Shown piece after piece: positions 22,025-33,866 of a DNA stretch of 64,000 nucleotides. A program made the translations under genes and the position numbers. This DNA comes from Diphasiastrum complanatum (lineage: Eukaryota; Streptophyta; Lycopodiopsida; Lycopodiales; Lycopodiaceae), in the NCBI GenBank assembly GCA_029204225.1, contig CM055092.1, positions 11,922,310 to 11,986,309 on the forward strand, given 5' to 3'. The notes under the pieces are model-generated. The model made no database searches and had not been told where the DNA came from. It was given only the letters and a program-made list of their open reading frames with translations. Position 1 is the stretch's first letter; each line of letters starts with the position of its first letter.

Positions 22025-22544
22025 ACTCAAAGAACTAACAATCCTTAAATGTCTTGTTTTCTTAATTCCATGCCCGAGTTCATAAAGAATAAGAATTAAC
22101 CTAGTTCAAGGTTATAAGTCCTAAAAGGCCATCGATCAATTGCCAAAACTAGTAAATGCAACATTGTGTTGCATAAAGCATAGGCAACCATGCAAAATGC
22201 ACATGTACGTGCATATGAAGCAAATAGACATTCCGACCCATATGTGGAAGACAACAAATCTATCATCTATTTGCAAGAATAATGTCGGGCACTCCTACTC
22301 ATGCAAAGGAATAGGCCTATCTCAAAAAAATAAGTCTACTATGAAAAAGCATCTCTGAGACTAGATTTGAAAGAAGTCTTGTCTTACGAATGAATCCCAC
22401 AAGTAGTTTGATTAAGTAGATTTCTAGAAAGACAAAGACCACTCAAACAAAAATTGAAGCACACTATTTTGATCAAATAAGCCATCATGGATTGGAGGGA
22501 GGAATTGTGTAGCTCCTATCGCTTCTTCTTTTTCTTTCTTTTTT

Positions 22545-22760
22545 TGTCGGAGTTTAATCTTACTCCTATTCACTTGAATTCATCTTTTGAATTCTCCTTA
22601 ACTATGTGTATATATCCACTCTCTACAACAGTCTACAGTTCTACTAATCGCAAAGTCGAACAATCTGCATAAATACATGGATAATTGAAGCAGAGTAAAA
22701 GTCGACTCGACACTCAACTTGACAGTCGACATCCTCAACATTGACTCGACACTCAACATT
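22545..22760 (+). repeat. LTR fragment of the array-type copia family
   Basis: It starts TGTCGGAGTTTAATCTTACT and matches the LTR start at 43325 (TGTTGGAGTTTGATC) for roughly 190 bp, including the shared words CTACAACAGTCTACA and GTCGAACAATCTGCATAAAT. A short run of GACTCGACACTCAAC repeats follows, and integrase sequence begins directly after, so the LTR is truncated. Confidence 0.7.
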
Positions 22761-22769
22761 GAGGCATTC

Positions 22770-23385
22770 AACTGCTTCAAAGATTTCAAGCAGTTTGTCG
22801 AGACACAGACTAGTCGAAAGCTTAAACACCTCCTACACACAAATTGTGGAGGAGAATACATGTCAAACGAAATGTTTAACTATATATCATCGTGCGGTAT
22901 ATATCATCAGTTCACCACCAACTACATGCCACAACAGAATAGAATAGTCGAAAGGAAGAATCGAACATTACTTGATGCAGTGCGGTCAATATTATCAAAC
23001 ACTTAGTTACCCAGGAAATTTTGGGTTGAAGCAGTTTCAATAGCTTGCTATTTGCAAAATTACTCGAGCACAAAAGTAGTTGACTCAAAGACTCTCGAAG
23101 CAAACAAGGGCTACTAGACGAGTATGAAGCAGCTTCAAGTGTTTGGTTGTATTTGTTATGTGTAGATTCCTTCTGACTTGAGAAAAAAGCTTGATCAAGT
23201 CAGCTGCAAGAACATTTTTATCAAGTACTTGACCTCGCAGAAAGCCTATCAACAAGACCTGGTATCTTGTCGAACCTCCTCCAAATGCAAAGATTATCGA
23301 CACGAAATGGATCTTCAAGTTGAAGCTCAATCCAGACGACTCAATAGCCATATGAAAAGCTTGACTAGTTGTCAGGGGCTATGAA
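22770..23385 (+). pseudogene. Copia integrase remnant (array-type family)
   Basis: FKDFKQFVETQTSRKLKHLL, CGGEYMSNEMFNYISSCGIY, FTTNYMPQQN and VERKNRTLLDAVRSIL correspond to the second half of the copia integrase core, including the catalytic Glu region (GGEY and the following ERKNR). WVEAVSIACYLQN and VFGCICYV come from the C-terminal portion. The first catalytic Asp and the zinc-binding domain are absent, and several stops occur after 23006. A near-identical piece lies at 28010-28460. Confidence 0.82.
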
Positions 23386-23464
23386 CAAGTATACGAGATT
23401 TTATTCAGTTTTGTTGTTTCAATCACTACTTGTTATCTATGTCAAGGTACATATCAAAAACCTT

Positions 23465-23797
23465 AAACGGTTGAGAGTTGTAAATAGTGGGCAGTTGGAT
23501 CTCATCTAGCCTCTCAAGAAATTCATCTATGCTTTAATTAAAGAGACCCAAAGGGTAGAGGGCCCTTCAGCTTCATTACAAAAATTCATTTTGAAAGGGG
23601 CCCTAAAGTGCAAATTCGTTTGAAGAGGGTATTTATTTTAGTTTGAAAAAATAGTCATTTTCCCAAGAGGCCCATAACTTTTTGGTCTTTGCTCAGTTTA
23701 AGGCCGTCCAAAATCCAATTTCCTCCAAATTAAGAGCAGAAAATGACTGAACATTACAAGTACAACTTCTCCCAGAGAGACAAATTGTTGAATCATG
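23465..23797 (+). repeat. Dispersed repeat A, copy 2
   Basis: Matches 20225-20555, sharing GTTGAGAGTTGTAAATAGTG and GGGTAGAGGGCCCTTCA, with small indels and substitutions. The 730 bp that follow (23798-24530) hold no recognisable gene. Confidence 0.8.
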
Positions 23798-24530
23798 GGG
23801 AGAAGTGGATAGGAGGTTGAACTACACCATTTCAGGGGCGAAGTAGTCAAGCCACATTGGAGCGATTCGATAAAATTGCACCAATTTTGGTAAGTTAGGC
23901 CAAATTAAGTAGTAGGAGGGCTTGAAACTTTTTTGGTCAGACCTTAAACTTGACTTCCAAGACTTCCAATTGCTTTGCAAGGCCTTCAATAAGTCTCATT
24001 AAGGCATCAAAGGAGCAATTTTTGGCAGAATGGCAGGATTGTGAGAATCCGCGCTTGGAGAAGCCAACAAATTTGATCGGGTGTCCAATTATAGCAATTG
24101 AAAATTCAAGATGAAGAGCATTTGAATGGATAAGTAGCTGTGGGACATCGTTATTGCGGTGGAGCATCACCCAAACACAACTCCAACCGACATCCGCTCA
24201 TTCGACAAAAGGGCTCAAAAGACCTTATCTTTGATCAATTTGGCCGTGAACGATCACGTCATTGCCCATATCAATGAAGCTGTAATTGCAAGAGGCACTT
24301 AAAACATAGTTCCAAATGGCGAATACTTCGCAAATGATGTTTTTGAGGTCCAAATTGATAGGCATTCACATGAAAAAGAAGAAGAAGAAGGAATAGGGTC
24401 ATTTGTCATGTGAATCAAGAAGTTGCAAGACCAGTTGAGTGCAATTGGTGAACCTGTAAGGGATGTGGAGCTAGTTCACACGACTAAGGAAATGCCTATC
24501 TGAAAATTTTCCAATGTTCAGTGCAAGCAA

Positions 24531-24930
24531 CAAATTAATATAGTTTTGATACGATTTGTTTTATTCGTTCGATGCAAAATTGTAATCTTGTGTTTCCTTA
24601 GTGATTAAATATCCTAGTCAAACTACATGCCCAAAGAGCTGGTGTAATCTTTCTATGAGAACAAATAGGCGCTAATTTTTTGCATGGAAATGGGTCTCAC
24701 AAAGCTTGGGACCTAGATGTTTAGGTTTTCAGAAGTTTAGACTCTGAGAACTTGAGTCTATTGTCTAAAGTGAATAAATTGCACTAACCATACAAACAAA
24801 TTTATGCATCAAAGAAATCTCCTTGCATGCAAGTCAAAGTAGAAAAACTGTGTTGATGGAGTGGATCATTTTACGAACCCATGTTATGTGCAATTAATCA
24901 TCCAAAGAACAATGACTCGACACAATTAAT
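24531..24930 (+). repeat. Dispersed repeat B, copy 2
   Basis: Matches 21625-22024 over most of its length, sharing TTGTAATCTTGTGTTTCCTT and TGCATGGAAATGGGTCTCAC. The right edge falls where the sequence turns into LTR-like DNA leading to the primer-binding site at 25726. Confidence 0.78.
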
Positions 24931-25699
24931 ACTGATACTCGCTCTAACGACTCACGTAGAATATCTGACATGAAGAGTGCATGTCATAGACGTCTGATCG
25001 TATCGCTCTCTCCATGGTTGTTTAAGACACCTACACATATTGTTATGTCCATGACCAGTACATAGGATAAAGTATACTCCTAGTCTTGGATACACGGTAC
25101 TCCAGTAGTGAAACAAGCTGTTAGTTATGCCACGTCATACTCGACGTGACCTGAAAGTAACTAATATCCTTGTGAGGCCCAGAACACACTAAATGGAGTT
25201 TAGACATGGTATGAGACAATGTGTGCATGTGTAGAGTTATCAATGGCAATTCTATGAATAGTTGGTCCATGCTTAGGACTCTATTCTAGATGAATCTATG
25301 TATAGGGAGCTTAGGACTATGCATGGCTATGTGCCCAAGATGCTTTTGGCTCTATATAATGGGTCCAAACTCGCCCTACTCCTCATCATGGTTGTAGATT
25401 CATTGCCAGGCTCTCACTCTATATCATGCTTCTTGTTCCTCGGCTTGGAGGTGAGGCTTCTAGAGTTGATTGGATGCTTCTACCTGGTTGGGTGGTTTCT
25501 CCATAGTGTGTTATCCATTGTGTTTGTGATTTGTAAGCAGGATCTAAGGAGTTCCCTTATACATATATTCTTCTGGTTGAAGAAGCGATCTAAGTGATAG
25601 TCTTAATTTCTGCAATTCGCTTTGATCCTTTATAATTCAACATTGTTTTTTTGTTTGGATAGGATTCGAACATCCCTTAGAGTGTCGAGCACAGTTGCT

Positions 25700-25737
25700 T
25701 CCACAACTTAATATATCCAACAGAGTGGCATCAGAGC
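25700..25737 (+). other. LTR end and variant primer-binding site
   Basis: ATATATCCAACA ends at 25722 in the usual copia LTR terminus CA, and three bases later TGGCATCAGAGC (25726-25737) differs by one base from the initiator Met tRNA site TGGTATCAGAGC. A copia gag fragment starts 124 bp downstream. The LTR's own start was not identified (24931-25722 is the candidate span). Confidence 0.6.
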
Positions 25738-25861
25738 TGATAATTCATTATCTACGCACTATCAGAGCTGATAATTCACTATCCACGCAACGTCAGAGCG
25801 GTATCAGAGCGGGTTCGATAGAATTCAGGACTAATTACCATTTTTAGATTGTTCTTTAACT

Positions 25862-26235
25862 ATGGAAGGTACATTCTCAGAGATTTGGTTGATCAATAAG
25901 TTCAACGATGATGACTTCCATATGTGGAAGTTCAAGATGAGGATGATACTCATTGAGAACGAACTTTGGAGATACAAAATGGTTCGATAGCCAAACCAGT
26001 TAGAACCTGAGATGTTGACCGCTTGGGAAGCGAAGGATGGCAAAGCATTAGCCATTGTATCTCTGAACTTGAAAGATTCACAAATAGCTCATGTAGCAAA
26101 CTGTTCCACTTCCAAAGAAGCATGAGACACAATAATTGATTTGTATGAAACAACAGATGTATCGACTTCTCTCTTTCTGAGAAAGAAGTTCCTATTGCTC
26201 AAGATGAGTGAAGGTGTCGTATGTGGAAGGAGTGG
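25862..26235 (+). pseudogene. Copia Gag N-terminal remnant
   Basis: The ATG at 25862 opens a frame reading MEGTFSEIW, then KFNDDDFHMWKFKMRMILIE, which is the hallmark start of copia Gag (KF-G-NF-W-KM). After an in-frame TAG at 25988 the same frame continues with WEAKDGKALAIVSLNL, STSKEA and FLRKKFLLLKMSEG, matching the Gag middle region. A second stop (TGA) follows STSKEA. It ends abruptly where a minus-strand copia fragment begins at about 26245. No zinc knuckle remains. Confidence 0.8.
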
Positions 26236-26244
26236 CTTCCAATA

Positions 26245-26448
26245 CTAGATGCAATTACAATGTCGTAAGGGAATTCTAGGAAGAATTCCAGAAAAACTTG
26301 CAGTTTCAGTAGTTTTGGGGACACCAAGCACAATATCCATAACATCCCGGAGTATCAAAATAGACTCCATTCTGAACTTCCAAATTGAGTAATTAGAAGT
26401 GTTTAGTCTTTCACTGGCTTCTAGAAGATATCCTCCCTGAGATGTCAT
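26245..26448 (-). pseudogene. Copia Gag start, truncated
   Basis: MTSQGGYLLEASERLNTSNY, then SIWKFRMESILILRDVMDIV, aligns with the first 45 residues of the Gag at 13212. It then departs (VPKTTET...) and stops, so only the N-terminus is present. Confidence 0.85.
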
Positions 26449-27203
26449 TTTAATGAAGACTTCTTAGTTATTGGACTGAGATATGTTTGAGCTTGTTCCA
26501 ATTAGACTTAAAGTTGCTGCTCTCTTTCACTATAGGTATTTTCAAGGATGTACTACCTTCCTATGTGAAACACTTGCAACTGTATTTGAGATGAATCTCA
26601 AATATTCCACAAGACAAGTTATCTAGATCAGACACACAAAGTGGATTTAGACACTTTGGCTAGTTTGAATCCTACTTTTGGCACGTGTAAAATGCTTCAA
26701 AAGAAAACACAATTGACTCTCAAAAGGCTCAAAAGGTGTTCATTACTTCAAACTCAGTCTTGATCTTCAGTTTCTTGTGTAGGATGCTCAAAACAATGGA
26801 TTCAGAACAAAGCAAGATTGAATCAAATCAAAATGTTGTCACTCGGATTTTGGACCTATCCCTATCCTCTTTAAGAGCTTATAACTCTTGCTAGACACAT
26901 CAGATTGATTTGGTTTCAATTTCTATGGAAAGTACAGATCATAAGCTTTTCATTAAGCTATAACACTGCTATCTTTGGATCTATAAGCAAGGAGAACAAA
27001 GGGACTGAAAATCTCTGATTTTCACACGTGTGGAATTCCATAATTCCGTACTACCACATTTCACGTCTGAAAATTCAGTTCCAATCCGATTTGATCCAAA
27101 TACACTTCAAAGAAAGGTGAGAAAAAGTGCAAAACTACTTTTTGCTTGATTTAGCTCTTAGTTTCTTGTACAATCAGAGATGTTAGCATGCAAAGCTTAA
27201 TTT

Positions 27204-27216
27204 GGCTCTGATACCA
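27204..27216 (-). other. Primer-binding site (minus strand)
   Basis: GGCTCTGATACCA on the plus strand is TGGTATCAGAGCC on the minus strand, complementary to initiator Met tRNA. It directly abuts the LTR end at 27217. Confidence 0.88.
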
Positions 27217-28009
27217 TGACAAAATTTCCAGAATTCACACGTGTGGGAAATGTCCACAAGTATGATTGATCTTGATTAAGCTTTGTGATTAGCACAGTAA
27301 CCTGATTCTAGATTGTTTAGCAAGATCTAGTTAAGAAGAAATGGCTTAACCACAATCTAGCATGCTAAGCATCAGAATATGATAGCAATGAATCAAAGAA
27401 TGAACAAAAGTACAAGGTTTCAGTGTATTAGCATTAGCTTCAACACGAGTTAGAGAGAGAAAGCTAGAGAGATAACAAACAAAATAGTTTAGATCCAAAA
27501 TGACATGAGGTAGCTACAAAACTTTGGTTCTTCATCATAGATTGTGAGGAGAGCTACACATATTTATGGAGTTTGAGGTAGCTCGAGGTAGAACCACATC
27601 TATCCATTCCAAAATGACAACTAAAGTGAAATCTAGAGTCTATGTGACATTTGTCACTTGCCATGCATGAAATTCTACCAACCTTTTACAAGTGTGCTAG
27701 TTCTAACTAACAAAGTACAAATCATCATGCATGTGTCCATTACACTTTGTGCATGCCTTGCATGTCACTATGGATCACTTATAATTAATGCATGTGAATT
27801 GTTGAGTTTCTACAAGCATGAATTTGCCAATTCTATGTCTACAAACTATATGCAAGTTGTATTTTTCAATCTAGACATTACATAACCATGTAGCTCGAGT
27901 TCTATGTAGGCCAAATTTGGCATTTTGCATTTATGAGCTACATACTTGCATGGTACAACATTTTTAGCAAGCCAAGAAATCAATATGATTTGTTTTTCCA
28001 ATTTTAACA
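27217..28009 (-). repeat. LTR (793 bp) of the truncated minus-strand copia
   Basis: Minus-strand ends are TGTTAAAATT and AAATTTTGTCA, short inverted termini in TG...CA form. It contains CACACGTG palindromes near the PBS end, like the LTRs at 12454 and 35490. The primer-binding site abuts the low-coordinate end. No second LTR was found. Confidence 0.65.
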
Positions 28010-28560
28010 TGGAGGAAAATACATGTCAAACGAAATGCTTAACTATATATCATCGTGCGGTATACATCATCAATTCACCACCAACTACACGTCATCGTAG
28101 AATAGAATAGTCGAGAGGAAGAACCAAACATTACTTGATGCAGTGCGATCAATATTATCAAACGCTTAGTTACCCAAGAAATTTTGGGCTGAAGTGGTTT
28201 CAATAGCTTGCTATCTGCAGAATTACTCGAGCACAAAAGCAATCGACTCAAAGACTCCTTATGAAGCCTACTATGGCTAGTAAACAAGTATGAAACACCT
28301 TCGAGTGTTTGGTTGTATTTGCTATGTGCAGATTCTTTCTGACTTGAGAAAGAAGCTCGATCCTGTCAGCTGCAAGAACATTTTTATCAGATACTCGACC
28401 TCGCAGAAAGCCTATCAACAAGGCCTGATATTTTGTTGAACCTCCTCCAAATGCAAAGTCAAGGGCTATGAACAAGTATATGCGATTGACTACATTGAGA
28501 CCTTCAGTTCAGTGGTAAAGCATCAGTTGATTCGAACACTACTCGCTAATTGTAATTGTC
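28010..28560 (+). pseudogene. Copia integrase remnant leading into RT
   Basis: YMSNEMLNYISSCGIHHQFT, ERKNQTLLDAVRSIL and FGCICYVQILSDLRKKLDP repeat the integrase piece at 22855-23200 with few changes. At about 28440-28460 the text jumps to KGYEQVYAIDYIETFSSVVK, the RT N-terminal region, so the integrase C-terminus and RT fingers are deleted. It continues directly into the first array unit. Confidence 0.8.
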
Positions 28561-28581
28561 GAAGATCTGAATATCCATCAA

Positions 28582-29573
28582 ATGGATGTTCAAATAGCAT
28601 TCCTAAACGGATATATCCAAAAAGACATTTATATCTATCAACTTGAAGGTTATATCCTTCAAGGCCAAGAGCATAAGATATGCAAATTGCAGAAAGCTCT
28701 CTATGGATTGAAGCAAGCTCCTAGGGCATGGTTCGATAACATCAATCGATTCTTGTTGCAGCACAATTTTACTTCTAATTCAGCTGACTCTAACGTCTAT
28801 CTCAAGCACATAAGCTCAAGCTATGTTATAATAGCATTATACATTGATGGTTCTCTAATCATCAACAATTCAAATCAGCTACTACAAGAGACGAGGTCTC
28901 TATTGTCGAAGCAATTCAAGATGACTGATTCGGGCCCAATGCACTATGGAGATAACCAAAGACAAAGCGAACAGAAGGATCGCGATAAGCCAAGAAAAGT
29001 TGGCCACAAGTATGGCATGGAAAACTGACAACTCCCTTGACTCACCCATGGATCCAAGATTCAAAATGTCAAAAGACATGTGCCCAAAGACTGAAGCCGA
29101 GCATAAAGAGATGTGCAAATACCCATATCGGTCGATAGTTGGATCGATCCTATATGCCATGATCTGCACACAACCTGACTTAGCATACACATTCATCACA
29201 TTGTCGTAGTATATGTCAAATTCTAGCCCACCTAATTGGAAAGCTCTGCAAAGAGCATAAGATACAAAACCCACAAACCTATTTTGGAATCAGTAAAAGG
29301 TTGAAAATCAACCTTAAGACCTAAGATTTATAACTAAAAGCCACAAAGCACTATGCTTTGTGCTATGATGGAAACACGCACTAATTTTGAGCATCTATTC
29401 TGATTCGGACTAGGCTGGAGACGTGGACACTCGAAAATTCACCTCTGGCTATCTATGCTTCTTAGCAGGAGGACCCATTTCATGGAACAATCGAAAGCAA
29501 AAATGCATTACTTTGTCTTCCACCGAATCTTCTGCAATGGATCGTAATTGTCGAAGATCTGAATATTCATCAA
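28582..29573 (+). repeat. RT array unit 1 (long, 992 bp)
   Basis: RT frame 28582-29028 (DVQIAFLNGYIQKDIYIYQ, KALYGLKQAPRAW, LYIDGSLIINN), then further frames with MDPRFKMSKDMCPK and GSILYAMICTQPDLAYTF, then RNase H start (DTRKFTSGYLCFLAGGPISW, LSSTESSAMD). The left edge is preceded by the parental RT sequence (GAATATCC rather than GAATATTTC). Confidence 0.9.
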
Positions 29574-30012
29574 ATGGATGTTCAAATAGCATTCCTAAAC
29601 GGATATATCCAAGAAGACATTTATATCTATCAACCTGAAGGTTATATCCTTCAAGGCCAAGAGCATAAGATATGCAAATTGCAGAAAGCTCTCTATGGAC
29701 TGAAGCAAGCTCCTAGGGCCTGGTTCGATAACATCAATCGATTCTTGTTGCAGCACAATTTTACTTCTAGTTCAGCTGACTCTAACGTCTATCTCAAGCA
29801 CATAAGCTCCAGCTATGTTATAATAACATTATACATTGATGGTTCTCTAATCATCAACAATTCAATTCATCTACTACCACCTCTGGCTATCCATGCTTCT
29901 TAGCAGGAGGACCCATGTCATGGAACAGTCGAAAGCAAAAATGCAGTTCTTTGTCTTCCACCGAATCTTTTGCAATGGATCGTAATTGTCGAAGATCTGA
30001 ATATTTCATCAA
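29574..30012 (+). repeat. RT array unit 2 (short, 439 bp)
   Basis: RT to LYIDGSLIINNSIHLLP, then a direct join to RNase H (CCACCTCTGGCTATCC); 553 bp are missing relative to long units. Confidence 0.9.
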
Positions 30013-31004
30013 ATGGATGTTCAAATAGCATTCCTAAACGGATATATCCAAAAAGACATTTATATCTATCAACTTGAAGGTTATATCCTTCAAGGCCAAG
30101 AGCATAAGATATGCAAATTGCAGAAAGCTCTCTATGGATTGAAGCAAGCTCCTAGGGCATGGTTCGATAACATCAATCGATTCTTGTTGCAGCACAATTT
30201 TACTTCTAATTCAGCTGACTCTAACGTCTATCTCAAGCACATAAGCTCAAGCTATGTTATAATAGCATTATACATTGATGGTTCTCTAATCATCAACAAT
30301 TCAAATCAGCTACTACAAGAGACGAGGTCTCTATTGTCGAAGCAATTCAAGATGACTGATTCGGGCCCAATGCACTATGGAGATAACCAAAGACAAAGCG
30401 AACAGAAGGATCGCGATAAGCCAAGAAAAGTTGGCCACAAGTATGGCATGGAAAACTGACAACTCCCTTGACTCACCCATGGATCCAAGATTCAAAATGT
30501 CAAAAGACATGTGCCCAAAGACTGAAGCCGAGCATAAAGAGATGTGCAAATACCCATATCGGTCGATAGTTGGATCGATCCTATATGCCATGATCTGCAC
30601 ACAACCTGACTTAGCATACACATTCATCACATTGTCGTAGTATATGTCAAATTCTAGCCCACCTAATTGGAAAGCTCTGCAAAGAGCATAAGATACAAAA
30701 CCCACAAACCTATTTTGGAATCAGTAAAAGGTTGAAAATCAACCTTAAGACCTAAGATTTATAACTAAAAGCCACAAAGCACTATGCTTTGTGCTATGAT
30801 GGAAACACGCACTAATTTTGAGCATCTATTCTGATTCGGACTAGGCTGGAGACGTGGACACTCGAAAATTCACCTCTGGCTATCTATGCTTCTTAGCAGG
30901 AGGACCCATTTCATGGAACAATCGAAAGCAAAAATGCATTACTTTGTCTTCCACCGAATCTTCTGCAATGGATCGTAATTGTCGAAGATCTGAATATTCA
31001 TCAA
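30013..31004 (+). repeat. RT array unit 3 (long)
   Basis: 992 bp; translations are identical to unit 1 and I saw no base difference. Confidence 0.9.
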
Positions 31005-31443
31005 ATGGATGTTCAAATAGCATTCCTAAACGGATATATCCAAGAAGACATTTATATCTATCAACCTGAAGGTTATATCCTTCAAGGCCAAGAGCATAAG
31101 ATATGCAAATTGCAGAAAGCTCTCTATGGACTGAAGCAAGCTCCTAGGGCCTGGTTCGATAACATCAATCGATTCTTGTTGCAGCACAATTTTACTTCTA
31201 GTTCAGCTGACTCTAACGTCTATCTCAAGCACATAAGCTCCAGCTATGTTATAATAACATTATACATTGATGGTTCTCTAATCATCAACAATTCAATTCA
31301 TCTACTACCACCTCTGGCTATCCATGCTTCTTAGCAGGAGGACCCATGTCATGGAACAGTCGAAAGCAAAAATGCAGTTCTTTGTCTTCCACCGAATCTT
31401 TTGCAATGGATCGTAATTGTCGAAGATCTGAATATTTCATCAA
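31005..31443 (+). repeat. RT array unit 4 (short)
   Basis: 439 bp, identical to unit 2 by eye, with the same deletion junction. Confidence 0.9.
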
Positions 31444-32435
31444 ATGGATGTTCAAATAGCATTCCTAAACGGATATATCCAAAAAGACATTTATATCTAT
31501 CAACTTGAAGGTTATATCCTTCAAGGCCAAGAGCATAAGATATGCAAATTGCAGAAAGCTCTCTATGGATTGAAGCAAGCTCCTAGGGCATGGTTCGATA
31601 ACATCAATCGATTCTTGTTGCAGCACAATTTTACTTCTAATTCAGCTGACTCTAACGTCTATCTCAAGCACATAAGCTCAAGCTATGTTATAATAGCATT
31701 ATACATTGATGGTTCTCTAATCATCAACAATTCAAATCAGCTACTACAAGAGACGAGGTCTCTATTGTCGAAGCAATTCAAGATGACTGATTCGGGCCCA
31801 ATGCACTATGGAGATAACCAAAGACAAAGCGAACAGAAGGATCGCGATAAGCCAAGAAAAGTTGGCCACAAGTATGGCATGGAAAACTGACAACTCCCTT
31901 GACTCACCCATGGATCCAAGATTCAAAATGTCAAAAGACATGTGCCCAAAGACTGAAGCCGAGCATAAAGAGATGTGCAAATACCCATATCGGTCGATAG
32001 TTGGATCGATCCTATATGCCATGATCTGCACACAACCTGACTTAGCATACACATTCATCACATTGTCGTAGTATATGTCAAATTCTAGCCCACCTAATTG
32101 GAAAGCTCTGCAAAGAGCATAAGATACAAAACCCACAAACCTATTTTGGAATCAGTAAAAGGTTGAAAATCAACCTTAAGACCTAAGATTTATAACTAAA
32201 AGCCACAAAGCACTATGCTTTGTGCTATGATGGAAACACGCACTAATTTTGAGCATCTATTCTGATTCGGACTAGGCTGGAGACGTGGACACTCGAAAAT
32301 TCACCTCTGGCTATCTATGCTTCTTAGCAGGAGGACCCATTTCATGGAACAATCGAAAGCAAAAATGCATTACTTTGTCTTCCACCGAATCTTCTGCAAT
32401 GGATCGTAATTGTCGAAGATCTGAATATTCATCAA
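31444..32435 (+). repeat. RT array unit 5 (long)
   Basis: 992 bp, identical to units 1 and 3 by eye. Confidence 0.9.
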
Positions 32436-32874
32436 ATGGATGTTCAAATAGCATTCCTAAACGGATATATCCAAGAAGACATTTATATCTATCAACCTGA
32501 AGGTTATATCCTTCAAGGCCAAGAGCATAAGATATGCAAATTGCAGAAAGCTCTCTATGGACTGAAGCAAGCTCCTAGGGCCTGGTTCGATAACATCAAT
32601 CGATTCTTGTTGCAGCACAATTTTACTTCTAGTTCAGCTGACTCTAACGTCTATCTCAAGCACATAAGCTCCAGCTATGTTATAATAACATTATACATTG
32701 ATGGTTCTCTAATCATCAACAATTCAATTCATCTACTACCACCTCTGGCTATCCATGCTTCTTAGCAGGAGGACCCATGTCATGGAACAGTCGAAAGCAA
32801 AAATGCAGTTCTTTGTCTTCCACCGAATCTTTTGCAATGGATCGTAATTGTCGAAGATCTGAATATTTCATCAA
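32436..32874 (+). repeat. RT array unit 6 (short)
   Basis: 439 bp, identical to units 2 and 4 by eye. Confidence 0.9.
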
Positions 32875-33866
32875 ATGGATGTTCAAATAGCATTCCTAAA
32901 CGGATATATCCAAAAAGACATTTATATCTATCAACTTGAAGGTTATATCCTTCAAGGCCAAGAGCATAAGATATGCAAATTGCAGAAAGCTCTCTATGGA
33001 TTGAAGCAAGCTCCTAGGGCATGGTTCGATAACATCAATCGATTCTTGTTGCAGCACAATTTTACTTCTAATTCAGCTGACTCTAACGTCTATCTCAAGC
33101 ACATAAGCTCAAGCTATGTTATAATAGCATTATACATTGATGGTTCTCTAATCATCAACAATTCAATTGATCTACTACAAGAGACGAGGTCTCTATTGTC
33201 GAAGCAATTCAAGATGACTGATTCCGGCCCAATGCACTATGGAGATAACCAAAGACAGAGCGAACAGAAGGATCGCGATAAGCCAAGAAAAGTTGGCCAC
33301 AGGTATGGCATGGAAAACTGACAACTCCATTGACTCACCCATGGATCCAAGATTCAAGCTGTCAAAAGACATGTGCCCAAAGACTGAAGCCGAGCATAAA
33401 GAGATGTGCAAATACCCCTATCAGTCGATAGTTGGATCGATCATGTATGCCATGATCTGCACACAACCTGACTTAGCATATACATTCATCACATTGTCAT
33501 AGTATATGTCAATTTCTAGCCCACCTAATTGGAAAGCTCTGCAAAGAGCATAAGATACAAAACCCACAAACCTATTTTGGAATCAGTAAAAGGTTGAAAA
33601 TCAACCTTAAGACTTAAGATCTATAACTAAAAGCGACAAAGCACTATGCTTTGTGCTATGATGGAAACACGCAATAATTTTGAACGTCTATTATGATTCG
33701 GACTGGGCTGGAGATGTGGACACTCGAAAATCCACCTCTGGCTATCCATGCTTCTTAGCAGGAGGACCCATGTCATGGAACAGTCGAAAGCAAAAATGCA
33801 GTTCTTTGTCTTCCACCGAATCTTCTGCAATGGATCGTAATTGTCGAAGATCTGAATATTCATCAA
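32875..33866 (+). repeat. RT array unit 7 (long, diverged)
   Basis: 992 bp. Starts like the other long units, then differs: NNSIDLLQETRS instead of NNSNQLLQETRS, HRYGMEN instead of HKYGMEN, MDPRFKLSK instead of MDPRFKMSK. The RNase H part has DTRKSTSGYPCF. Confidence 0.9.

Larger units (their letters stand above)
26245..28009 (-). mobile_element. Truncated minus-strand copia: LTR, PBS, leader and Gag start
   Basis: On the minus strand an LTR (28009-27217) is followed at once by a primer-binding site (27216-27204), a leader of about 750 bp, and the first codons of Gag (26448-26245). The rest of the element is missing. Gag is closely related to the two copia elements at 13212 and 36248. The fragment separates a plus-strand copia gag remnant (to 26235) from a plus-strand integrase remnant (from 28010), so it interrupts, or was joined to, an older copia element. 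Confidence 0.75.
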
